Program-made: the position numbers and the translations under genes | From: Candidatus Zixiibacteriota bacterium | GTDB lineage: Bacteria > Zixibacteria > MSB-5A5 > RBG-16-43-9 | NCBI GenBank assembly: GCA_029858245.1 | Contig: JAOUFL010000013.1 | Span: 1-18,665, forward strand | Length of the DNA: 18,665 nucleotides | Direction of reading: 5' to 3' | Part shown: positions 1 through 7,529 of the stretch, piece after piece | How positions within the stretch are numbered: position 1 is the first letter of the stretch | Layout: each line of letters opens with the position of its first letter | The notes under the pieces: model-generated | Database searches by the model: none | The model's input: only the letters and a program-made list of their open reading frames with translations | What the model was told of the DNA's origin: nothing

Positions 1-2398
1 TGGCATTAAGACCCAGGGAGTAACTACTTCTATGTGCAAGCGAATTTACCTTAATCTCTCGCTCTTTGCTCTGGTCAGTTTCAAAGACGTAATAAAAGCT
101 GCCCCGGTAATTAAAGCTCGGGGATAAAACTATATAGCCGAAAATCTTCTGGGGGAAGGAAAGGCTCATGCTATTATCCAAAGTCGAGAACTTCTTGCGT
201 GTAAAACCTTCCGATAATTTAGTTTTGCTGTAGTAATTTTGAAAAGAAGATGAGAAAGAAAGGTAAAGGCTTTGGTACCACCTTTTAGCCAGGTCTGCAG
301 CGGATTTGAAAGGGTAGAAATATGACTTGCTTATCCGGAAGGTGGGAAGCTTTAAGGTTTTGGAGTTTTCATCCAGATTCTCCAGTTGGTCCAGAGCTAT
401 ATATATCCCCGCCTCTGAATACTTTGTGCTCAAGCTGGCTTGGGAATGGATTATGCGATTCCTTCTTTCCTGCGCATCAAAACTGTAATCTCGATAATAT
501 GAGTTGTCGCTTATGAACCTGCCAGAACCTGAGAGCTTTGTAACCGGTGACAGGTTGTGAGAATGGCTCAAAATCAGATCCCAGCGGTTGGTTTTGGTTT
601 TTCTCACAAATGATTCCTGGACATCCTGTTTAAAGGAACCGCTGATGCTTCCGCTATAATTATATCTTCTGGCATATCTGAAATTCTCTCTTAACAACCA
701 GCCTGAACCCTCGTAATAATCCATACTGCTTTCCAGGTCCCAGTAATCTGACGCTGCCCAGTAATACCCCAGGTTGCGAATGAATCTCTCGCCTGAGACG
801 AAATTACCCACCTCAAATGCTAAAAAACCCGAGTGCCTGCCTGGTTTTATGGGAAAGACGTAAAAAGGAATTGCAGCTACTGGAATATCTTGAAGATACA
901 TAACCACAGGTCTGGCAATTACCTTATCCCTGGTGATTATCTTCATCTTCGTTGAGTAGAAATGGAAATGCGGAGTATTCTGGTCACATGTGGTGTAAGT
1001 CCCTCCTGAGGTTAAAAAGACATCTTCGTCTATCTTCCCTAACTGGCTTCCGTAATAATACCCGCTTTGAAATTCAGTTCTGCCCGCTTTGACTTTCCCC
1101 TTCCGGGTGTTCAGAAAGTAGCTCATCTCCTCCCCCTTGAGTTCTTCAGCACCATCCATTAGAACCGGAAGCTGAGAGAGTTTGTTTTCCCCTTCCTCCT
1201 CTTTGTAAATCCCTTCTGCTTTCAGGTACTCTTTTTCTGTATCATAGATCACCTTACCTGATTTTAAAGTTATCTGCCTGTAATTTAAGATGCAATTGTC
1301 TTCCAGAGCTATCTGCTCCCGTTCGACCTGATAATCTATTTTCCAGGCTGAGTAGCTAACAGTATCCTCGGAGTGAAGCGAATCCTTCGCTTCAGCCGGA
1401 TAGTAATATGAACCTATGGCACCACCCATAACAATTATGCTTTTTAGCTTGTCTTCTCCAAAATTAAGCTCCAGACTGTCTCCTGAAGCTTCGTTTCTGG
1501 TCTGTGCCAGTGTATCTTTTGAGGATGGGTAATATAAAGAGGTGGCATTACCCAGGACCTTTACCTGTTTCAGCTTTTCCCCCTCATCCAGGACAAAGTA
1601 CAGTATTTTACCGGCTAAATGACTCTGGTTATAACTTTGATTCAGGGAATCAGCCAGTTCCCTGTGTGTAGCTCTGGCATCACCTGTGACCTCTATTTTG
1701 AAAATTTTATTTTCACTGTACCTAATCTCTATAATTTCTCCTGATAATTCTGAATTCTCTCTGCGGGCTACAGGTTTTCCACTCAGAACAATTCTTTCTT
1801 CCTTTTCATAAAGCTCCGCATTATCACAGGTAGCCTCTGTTTTACCTTTGATTATCCGAACATTACTTCTGGCAGTTCCCCTTTTCAGCTCCACCAGATA
1901 CTCCAGGGTGTCTGCAGAAACCGTAAGAGCGCTGTCTTCAAACTGCGGGTTATATATAAGAGAGGGATTCCGGGTAAAAATAACATGCTTTCTAACTCTA
2001 TCATATTCCCCGTGCCCCCCCTGTATTACTGTATTTTCTTTTTTACTTTCCGCCTTTACATCTTCATCTGCCACTACTTTTTTGAACTTCTGATAGTAGG
2101 TAACCCTTTCGGCGGTGAGTAACTGCTCAGGCTCTATTATTTTAACCCTCCCTATGAATATCACCAGACCTGATGACTGATACCACACTGCCCGATCTGA
2201 GTAAAGCTCTGCTTCACCGTGCTTGAATTGAATGTTCCCGTTCAGGTTTAAGATGACATTATCTTTCTCCATTCTCAGATCAGACTGGTCGGCATGCACA
2301 AGTTCAAGCGGTTCCGCTGCATTCTCCAGGGATTTTGCCAGAAGCAGAGTCCCTGAGAATAAAAACAGCACAAAAAAAATTTTTAAAAGCTTACCCAT
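1..2398 (-). CDS. lptD: LPS-assembly outer-membrane protein LptD (OstA), C-terminus cut by window edge
   Basis: The frame is open from ATG at 2398 to the left edge (799 codons), so the C-terminal barrel strands lie outside. Residues 1-22 form a signal peptide (KLLKIFFVLFLFSG...LLLA). Residues about 35-465 are beta-rich OstA/LptA-like sequence with repeated patterns such as LNLNGNIQF, AELYSDRAVWY and ATCDNAELYE. Around 467-500 comes the LptD hallmark: a YTTCD stretch (Cys471), PHFHFYSTKMKII, ARPVVMYLQDIPVAAIPFY and FPIKPGRHSGFL. Alternating aromatic barrel strands follow. In this family LptD inserts LPS, delivered by LptA, into the outer leaflet of the outer membrane. The segment before the barrel is far longer than the single jellyroll of the E. 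coli protein. The start is preceded by AGGAAACC, a usable ribosome binding site. The gene upstream on this strand ends 276 bp away, so lptD probably has its own promoter. LptD is the best call, from the hallmark block plus the barrel. Confidence 0.88.
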   Translation of the reverse strand, partial: MGKLLKIFFVLFLFSGTLLLAKSLENAAEPLELVHADQSDLRMEKDNVILNLNGNIQFKHGEAELYSDRAVWYQSSGLVIFIGRVKIIEPEQLLTAERVTYYQKFKKVVADEDVKAESKKENTVIQGGHGEYDRVRKHVIFTRNPSLIYNPQFEDSALTVSADTLEYLVELKRGTARSNVRIIKGKTEATCDNAELYEKEERIVLSGKPVARRENSELSGEIIEIRYSENKIFKIEVTGDARATHRELADSLNQSYNQSHLAGKILYFVLDEGEKLKQVKVLGNATSLYYPSSKDTLAQTRNEASGDSLELNFGEDKLKSIIVMGGAIGSYYYPAEAKDSLHSEDTVSYSAWKIDYQVEREQIALEDNCILNYRQITLKSGKVIYDTEKEYLKAEGIYKEEEGENKLSQLPVLMDGAEELKGEEMSYFLNTRKGKVKAGRTEFQSGYYYGSQLGKIDEDVFLTSGGTYTTCDQNTPHFHFYSTKMKIITRDKVIARPVVMYLQDIPVAAIPFYVFPIKPGRHSGFLAFEVGNFVSGERFIRNLGYYWAASDYWDLESSMDYYEGSGWLLRENFRYARRYNYSGSISGSFKQDVQESFVRKTKTNRWDLILSHSHNLSPVTKLSGSGRFISDNSYYRDYSFDAQERRNRIIHSQASLSTKYSEAGIYIALDQLENLDENSKTLKLPTFRISKSYFYPFKSAADLAKRWYQSLYLSFSSSFQNYYSKTKLSEGFTRKKFSTLDNSMSLSFPQKIFGYIVLSPSFNYRGSFYYVFETDQSKEREIKVNSLAHRSSYSLGLNA

Positions 2399-2674
2399 GG
2401 TTTCCTAATGGAATACGATAAATCTTTTTTAAATTATCGACAGGAAAAACATATTTAAAATCGGGGGTAAAAGCAAGAATAAAGGTATGGGTATCGATTC
2501 ACCTTCAGCCAGATACCCTTAGCAGTTCTTAACTCTTTAGATTAAAAGTCTTTTATAACTAAGCTGAACGGTAAGATGCCTGTTCTGTTAGACTTTATTT
2601 TAAAACTGTGAAGTGAAGTTAGTAATATCCTGCTGAAGAAGACTTAACATAATTCTGTTTCTATTTATAAGGTT

Positions 2675-3979
2675 TTATCTCTTTCCCCATTTTTCCAGGG
2701 ATATAACCTCCGAAAGAGGTTTCCTCAAAGGTGGTAAAGGCACATCTGCTGGATACCCGATGGCGATAACCGAAGCCAGTTTTATTTCCGCGGGTATCTG
2801 AAGTAACGATTTAATTTCGTCTTCCGCAACCAGGGATAAGCCTATCCATAACGAACCAAGCCCCATTCCCCTGGCAGCCAAAAGAATATTCTGGCAGCCA
2901 GCAGACACAGCTTGCATATTCCACAACATTTGTATATCCTTCCACTCCTCTTCTTCGATATTGCTGTCATCGCATAAAGCGAAAATATGCACCGGAGCAG
3001 AGAATATGCCTGATATATACTGCTTCATCCTGTCCAGTGGCATTTCTTCACTCTTATAGTACTCTGAGAGCTTTTCCATTATAGCATTCACTATCATCTC
3101 CTTAATCTTTTTATCCTTTAGCACCACAAATCTCCAGGGCTGGTCATTGTTAGGCGAGGGCGCCCAGGTAGCCGATTTCAGGAGAATATTAATAGTATCC
3201 TGACTCACCTCTTTATCCTGAAATCTTCGGATGCTTCTTCTTTCCTTGATAACTTTCAAAACCGGATTTTGCTCGAAGGGAGAATTCTCACTCGGTCCTC
3301 CCCCTTGTGGATAGAGAAGCTTCTCAGCCGTTTTTACTGCCATACTCTCGAAATAGGGCCAGTTGCCGGTGATGACATTCCCGTCAACCACGCAGACTCC
3401 AGTAACATATTCTCCACCTCCCTCTTGAATATTTTTCATTATCTCATAATGACCGGTTACCCTGTGCCCTTTTAGTACGCCGGCTGAAGCTAAAGCCAGG
3501 GGACCATGACAGATGGCAGAGAGAATCAATCCTTTCTTTTCTGCTTCTTGTATTAGCCGCATTAAAAGTGAACTGTCCTTTTCTAAAAGATTTTTGGGAC
3601 TATTCCCTCCGGGGAAAAAAATCAGATTATATTTTGACAAATCCACCTGGGATGTGAGCAGATCGGTTTTAATTGTTTTTTCTTCAGATTTATCCCACCC
3701 TTTGTCAGTTTTCTTCCACAGGTGACCTTTTAGTTCTTTACCCGTACCGGCAATATCGACTTTTGCTCCCCAGTCCTCCCAGTATTTTTTAATGACCATA
3801 GACTCGTGATAGTCGAAATCCTCACCCAGCAGAATGAGAAAACGGTATCCTCTGAGGTTATAACTATATTTTTCATCTGTATTTTCCCGGAAGACCTGGG
3901 CTGTGGATATGTTTATACCCGTAATCTGTAACAAAAGAACAAAGGCGAGAATAAACATACCAAAACCATTTATCAGCAT
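2675..3979 (-). CDS. Exported fusion: DJ-1/PfpI domain + nitroreductase domain
   Basis: This 434-residue protein has three parts. Residues 1-28 look like a signal peptide (hydrophobic MFILAFVLLLQITG, then STAQ). Residues 45-223 are a DJ-1/PfpI/ThiJ fold with the nucleophile elbow AICHGP (Cys157, His158), an FFPGG loop at 121-125, and Glu59 where the family has its conserved acid. Residues 240-434 are a nitroreductase: FMN-phosphate motif RRSIRRF (247-253), SPNNDQPW (275-282), and C-terminal GMGLGSLWIG and VIAIGYP. PfpI/DJ-1 proteins act as glyoxalase, chaperone-like or amidase-like enzymes; nitroreductases reduce nitro, quinone or flavin-type substrates with NAD(P)H. The combined substrate is unknown. 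An export signal is odd for an FMN enzyme, so either the signal is a membrane anchor or the FMN is acquired outside. The site GGGAGG lies 5 nt upstream of the ATG. There is no frame break at the domain junction (a QGGGPSENSP linker), so the fusion is seen directly. Confidence 0.9.
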   Translation of the reverse strand: MLINGFGMFILAFVLLLQITGINISTAQVFRENTDEKYSYNLRGYRFLILLGEDFDYHESMVIKKYWEDWGAKVDIAGTGKELKGHLWKKTDKGWDKSEEKTIKTDLLTSQVDLSKYNLIFFPGGNSPKNLLEKDSSLLMRLIQEAEKKGLILSAICHGPLALASAGVLKGHRVTGHYEIMKNIQEGGGEYVTGVCVVDGNVITGNWPYFESMAVKTAEKLLYPQGGGPSENSPFEQNPVLKVIKERRSIRRFQDKEVSQDTINILLKSATWAPSPNNDQPWRFVVLKDKKIKEMIVNAIMEKLSEYYKSEEMPLDRMKQYISGIFSAPVHIFALCDDSNIEEEEWKDIQMLWNMQAVSAGCQNILLAARGMGLGSLWIGLSLVAEDEIKSLLQIPAEIKLASVIAIGYPADVPLPPLRKPLSEVISLEKWGKR

Positions 3980-4140
3980 AACTCCCTCCCTATAAAAAGA
4001 TTTTGTTTTGTATTACCAGACCACCTGCCAGGAAGAAGAAAATGTAAATCATGCCTGGTGGAATTGTATTTACTCTTATAAAACTTAAACCCGATTATTC
4101 TTTTGAGAAAACTCTCTGTTCCTTAAATTGATTAAGCTCT

Positions 4141-4542
4141 TTACAGATTTGGAATACACTTACAGTGTTCTTTGTATATACATTTGTCCATAAACACTAT
4201 CATCCCCGCCTCAGTAGCTTTCCTGGCTGCTTCCTGGTTTACAATTCCCTCCTGCATCCAGATCACCACTGCCTTTATCTGTATTGCCTGGTCGACAATG
4301 GGAGGAATATCCTCGGATCTTCGAAAAATATCCACCACATCTACTTTATCCGGTATGGAAACCAGGTCCGGGTAGGCTTTTTCACCCAGAACCACTTTTT
4401 CGTTCGGATTTACGGGTATGATTTTATAACCCTGAGATTGCATATATCTTGCCACAGAATAACTGGGACGCACGGGATTCGACGAAAGCCCCACTACTGC
4501 AATGACCTTGCTCTCTCTAAATATCTTCTCCATACTATTCAT
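4141..4542 (-). CDS. CoA-binding domain protein (YccU-like)
   Basis: A 133-residue single-domain Rossmann protein. The N-terminal nucleotide loop is VAVVGLSSNPVRPSYSVARY (residues 15-34), followed by GYKIIPVNP (38-46), VDVVDIFRRSEDIP (67-80), VIWMQEGI (93-100), NQEAARKA (102-109) and VFMDKCIYKEH (116-126). These are the signatures of the CoA-binding family related to succinyl-CoA synthetase alpha N-termini, usually annotated as YccU-type. Members bind CoA or acyl-CoA, but their cellular role is poorly defined. Its ATG overlaps the stop codon of the upstream Lon-like gene in an ATGA arrangement, so translation is probably coupled and both come from one mRNA. An internal Met at codon 4 is an alternative start. 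The C-terminus holds three extra Cys (121, 127, 129), which I cannot interpret. Confidence 0.9.
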   Translation of the reverse strand: MNSMEKIFRESKVIAVVGLSSNPVRPSYSVARYMQSQGYKIIPVNPNEKVVLGEKAYPDLVSIPDKVDVVDIFRRSEDIPPIVDQAIQIKAVVIWMQEGIVNQEAARKATEAGMIVFMDKCIYKEHCKCIPNL

Positions 4543-6242
4543 TTACCCTCCAGTCTTTTCTTCCGATTGTTTTTTTTCTTTAGTTTTTTCACCTCTTTTT
4601 GTATAGCTTTAAGAAGCTTCTCCTGTTTCCTGAATCCGATAAGCGCATTTTCAAAAACCTCCTCCATCTTTTCCACCCAGATAAATTCCACTTCTTCTCT
4701 TAATTTCTGTGGTAAGTCCGGTAAACTCTTTTGATTGTCCTTGGGTAGAATAACCTTTTTTATTCCCGCCCTCCTGGCTGCTGAGAGTTTCTCCTTTATA
4801 CCGCTTACCGAAAAAACGTTACCTCTCAAGGACACTTCTCCGCTCATAGCCATATCGTTCCTGATAGGCATACCGCTCATTACCGAGGCGATAACCAGGG
4901 AAATGGCAATCCCGGCAGAGGGTCCATCTTTAGGAACTGCCTCTCGTGGAAAATGTATATGGATATCGTAATCGGTGAAATCTTTTGAGTTTATGCCTAA
5001 AAGAGAAGCCTGGGAGCGGATGTAACTGTGTGCTGTCTGGATTGTCTCCTTTATGATACCGCCTAATTGCCCGGTAGAAAATACCTGACCACTCCCTTTC
5101 ATCTTCAAGCCTTCGATGAACATAACATCTCCGCCAGAGGGAGTCCAGGCTAAACCGCATACCAGACCCACCTCAGGTTTTTTCTCTGCTATATCCGGGA
5201 TGTATACTGGTGTTCCCAGATATTTTGGCAGGCTCTGCGGCAAGATTTTCCAGAAAACCTTTTCTCCCGAGGCTCTCATCCTGGCAACTTTACGGTAAAT
5301 GGTAATTATCTCCCTCTGCAGAACTCTTATCCCCTCTTCTATGGCATATTCGCGGATGATCTTTTTTATGGCACCATCCGTTATCTGAACCTCCTTTTGC
5401 GACAGACCGTGTATTTTAATCTGAGAAGGGATAATATACCTTTTGGCGATTTCCAGTTTCTCCTCTTCAATGAACCCGGTAAACTCCACCATCTCGAATA
5501 AATCCATAAGTGCATCCGGGATTTCCTCAGCATTGTGAGCTTTGGCAATGAATAATACCCTGGACAGGTCAAAGCTTAAACCCAGATAGCTATCAATGAA
5601 ATACTGATTATTTTCCGGATCTAATATCTCCAGCAGGGCAGATATAATCTCGCCTTTGGGAACCCCGTTTCCTATTCTGTCCACCCCCTCCAGAAGAATA
5701 AGAGGATCATTGCATCCAGCTTCTCTCAGACTTTTTATAACTGCTCCAGGCTGACCCCCGGAAAAACCGTTCCTCTCGCCCTTCAGCTGGCGGTTTTCAG
5801 TAAAGCCTGCTACATTCAGGCTTAAATACTTTCTTTTCAGAGCCTGAGCAATAGCCTTAGCCAGGGAGGATTTTCCCGTTCCCGGAGGACCCACGAAACA
5901 AAGGATAGAGCCTTTCATCTCTTTTCTTAATTTGCGGATTGAAAAATATTCATAAATCCTTTCTTTCATCTTCTTCTGTCCAAAATACTCTTTATCCAGA
6001 ACCTCTTCCAATTTCTCCACATCTATTCTGCCGGCACTACTGTTTTTCCAGGGGAGGTTAATAATCCAGTCGATATAACTCCAGATAAGATTATATTCGC
6101 CTGATGCAGGGGAGATTAGCTTTAACCGTTCTACCTCCAGAAAAGCCTTTCTCTTAACCTTAACGGGCAAATCTGCTTTCTGGATTTTTTCCTTTAACCT
6201 TTTAATCTCTGTTTTTTGAAAATCTCTTAGATTGGAACTCAC
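4539..6242 (-). CDS. Lon-type protease lacking the N-domain, with degenerate ATPase motifs
   Basis: 567 residues from a GTG start. The protein aligns with bacterial LonA from the linker helix onward: DWIINLPW (58-65), Walker A GPPGTGKS (118-125), pore loop FSGGQPG (160-166), sensor-2 GIR (304-306), then a complete protease domain with GLAWTPSGGD, PKDGPSAG (Ser442) and GIKEKL (Lys483). The Ser-Lys dyad is therefore intact. The 200-300 residue substrate-binding N-domain is absent; an in-frame TAA at 6281-6279 closes the frame upstream of the GTG. The Walker B segment reads LILLEGVD (181-188) where LonA has LLDEID, so Asp becomes Glu185 and the catalytic Glu becomes Gly186. Sensor-1 Asn of the FIATAN motif is His236, and the Arg finger of LLDRME is Leu248. 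It ends in a Lys-rich tail. The protein may bind ATP without hydrolysing it. AGGAG lies 12 nt before the GTG, slightly far. It is coupled to the CoA-binding gene downstream. Confidence 0.9.
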   Translation of the reverse strand: MSSNLRDFQKTEIKRLKEKIQKADLPVKVKRKAFLEVERLKLISPASGEYNLIWSYIDWIINLPWKNSSAGRIDVEKLEEVLDKEYFGQKKMKERIYEYFSIRKLRKEMKGSILCFVGPPGTGKSSLAKAIAQALKRKYLSLNVAGFTENRQLKGERNGFSGGQPGAVIKSLREAGCNDPLILLEGVDRIGNGVPKGEIISALLEILDPENNQYFIDSYLGLSFDLSRVLFIAKAHNAEEIPDALMDLFEMVEFTGFIEEEKLEIAKRYIIPSQIKIHGLSQKEVQITDGAIKKIIREYAIEEGIRVLQREIITIYRKVARMRASGEKVFWKILPQSLPKYLGTPVYIPDIAEKKPEVGLVCGLAWTPSGGDVMFIEGLKMKGSGQVFSTGQLGGIIKETIQTAHSYIRSQASLLGINSKDFTDYDIHIHFPREAVPKDGPSAGIAISLVIASVMSGMPIRNDMAMSGEVSLRGNVFSVSGIKEKLSAARRAGIKKVILPKDNQKSLPDLPQKLREEVEFIWVEKMEEVFENALIGFRKQEKLLKAIQKEVKKLKKKNNRKKRLEGK

Positions 6243-6382
6243 TTTTTTTCTTCTCTCCTGGTAAATTTTAAATCTTTTTTAACTCATCGGGGGAAAAATG
6301 AAAAACAGACCAATTAGTTTTTAGTTTTGAAATTAAGAACGCTTTTGAGAAATATATTCTCCCCTTTAACACCTGTCAAGCA

Positions 6383-6415
6383 TATAAAGAAAATCGGGAG
6401 GTCATTGACCTCCCG
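6383..6415 (-). terminator. Intrinsic terminator of the cyclophilin gene
   Basis: A perfect 9-bp GC-rich stem, CGGGAGGTC (6395-6403) with GACCTCCCG (6407-6415), and a 3-nt loop. Read on the minus strand the stem is followed by ATTTTCTTTAT. It lies about 40 nt after the cyclophilin stop and separates that gene from the Lon-like gene. Confidence 0.75.
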
Positions 6416-6454
6416 AAACAAAATTCCATAATTCGATTACTTTTTACTGTTTTT

Positions 6455-7132
6455 TTATTTCTTCTCTTCTATCTTCTCATACACCTTTTTCATTACCACT
6501 TTTTCAAGAGGTTTGTCATCGGGAGCCGTTTTAACCTGGGCTATTTTATCCACTGCCTCCATACCTTTGACCGTTTTACCGAAAACCACATAATTTCCAT
6601 CCAGCGATGGCAGGTCTTTCAGGCAGATATAGAACTGGCAGCCTGCAGAATTCAGATCCTGAGGTCCTCTTGCCATGCCCAGGGAGCCTCTCAGGTGTTT
6701 GGTATCTGCTTGTTCGAAAGGAATAGTGTATCCCGGACCTCCTGTTCCATCACCTTTGGGATCTCCACCCTGAACCACGAAACCGGGGATTACGCGATGA
6801 AAGATCAATCCATCATAGAAACCCTGGTGAACCAGCCTCAAAAAATTAAGAGCATGCTTGGGAGTCTTGTTCCAGAACAGCTCTAATTCGATATTTCCAA
6901 AATCTGTCTCTATAACCACTATTGGGTTTTTTTCTCTTACTATTTTCTCAGAAGTATCCGCCGGAACTTTGGCTTTAACCGTATCAGCCGAAGCATTAGA
7001 TTTAGACGTGTCAGCCATTGCCTCATTTTCTCCTATTCCTTTTTGTGAAGTCTCCTCTTTTACCTCCTTTTTACACCCTGCCAAACTAAATACCAGAAAA
7101 ACAATCAAAAATAAACAGAATAATTTCTTCAT
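6455..7132 (-). CDS. Cyclophilin-type peptidyl-prolyl cis-trans isomerase, lipoprotein
   Basis: 225 residues. The lipoprotein signal peptide has lipobox LAGC (Cys20). A Lys/Glu/Ala/Thr-rich flexible linker (21-70) with repeated ADT units tethers the domain. Residues about 71-218 are a cyclophilin: FHRVIPGFVVQGGD (111-124) carries the catalytic Arg113 and Gln121, QFYIC (166-170) the substrate-pocket Phe, and GNYVVFGKTVKGME (179-192) is the usual C-terminal signature. The enzyme isomerises X-Pro bonds during folding of exported proteins and should sit in the periplasm, anchored by lipid. Residues after Cys20 are Lys-Lys rather than Asp, which is compatible with outer-membrane sorting in the E. 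coli rule. AAGGAGG lies just upstream of the ATG. It appears to be monocistronic, with a strong promoter at 7244-7272 and a terminator at 6395-6415. Confidence 0.95.
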   Translation of the reverse strand: MKKLFCLFLIVFLVFSLAGCKKEVKEETSQKGIGENEAMADTSKSNASADTVKAKVPADTSEKIVREKNPIVVIETDFGNIELELFWNKTPKHALNFLRLVHQGFYDGLIFHRVIPGFVVQGGDPKGDGTGGPGYTIPFEQADTKHLRGSLGMARGPQDLNSAGCQFYICLKDLPSLDGNYVVFGKTVKGMEAVDKIAQVKTAPDDKPLEKVVMKKVYEKIEEKK

Positions 7133-7243
7133 TTTTTCCTCCTTAAAAAACTTTGAGTTAACTTCGCTCCTTCTTTATTCTTTGTCCACCTCCTTTGAAC
7201 CTGATTTTTTGATTTTCGCTATATTTATTACTTAACTTTTCGA

Positions 7244-7272
7244 AATATAAACGCAGTTTTATCTTATGTCAA
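7244..7272 (-). promoter_or_regulatory. Sigma70-type promoter for the cyclophilin gene
   Basis: On the minus strand, TTGACA (7272-7267) is followed by a 17-bp spacer and TATATT (7249-7244). This is a full -35 match, 5/6 at -10 and ideal spacing. Transcription would start near 7237, giving a leader of about 105 nt. Confidence 0.65.
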
Positions 7273-7394
7273 GAAGGATTAGAAATATATTTTTAATTTA
7301 TTAAAAGCAAAATTCGACAACCTTCTGCCCCTGTTGATTTGTTTCCGTTATCTGTCTGGAACCATTGATTAACAGGCGATAGTATCTAAAGTTT

Positions 7395-7440
7395 AAGTCA
7401 AGATTAAAAAACTTGACTTTAACGTCAGAATAGATAAAAT
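7395..7440 (+). promoter_or_regulatory. Putative promoter with overlapping inverted repeat, before the SGNH-like gene
   Basis: TTGACT (7413-7418), a 16-bp spacer and TAAAAT (7435-7440) form a plausible plus-strand promoter about 90 bp before the start at 7530. The -35 box lies inside the right arm of a perfect 8-bp inverted repeat, AAGTCAAG (7395-7402) and CTTGACTT (7412-7419). Such a repeat could be an operator. The region is AT-rich, so a chance match is possible. Confidence 0.4.
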
Positions 7441-7529
7441 AAACAAGGAAGCGAATCTAAAATTTAATAAATAGAGCTAACTCAACTATTTCTGATCCTT
7501 AGAGTAACCTGAAACGGAGTTATCTAAAA

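Noticed and set aside
2489..2518. GGGTATC/GATACCC hairpin between the fusion gene and lptD as a terminator
   Set aside because: The stem is only 7 bp with a 16-nt loop and there is no proper T-tract on the minus strand.
4165..4734. 189-codon plus-strand open frame antisense to the CoA-binding and Lon-like genes
   Set aside because: It lies wholly over two well-supported minus-strand genes, its product (rich in Phe, His, Ser) resembles no family, and no ribosome binding site precedes it.
6243..6454. Possible missing N-domain of the Lon-like protease upstream of its GTG
   Set aside because: The frame meets a stop at 6281-6279 and the cyclophilin terminator follows. No Lon N-domain sequence was seen, so the short form is real in this window.
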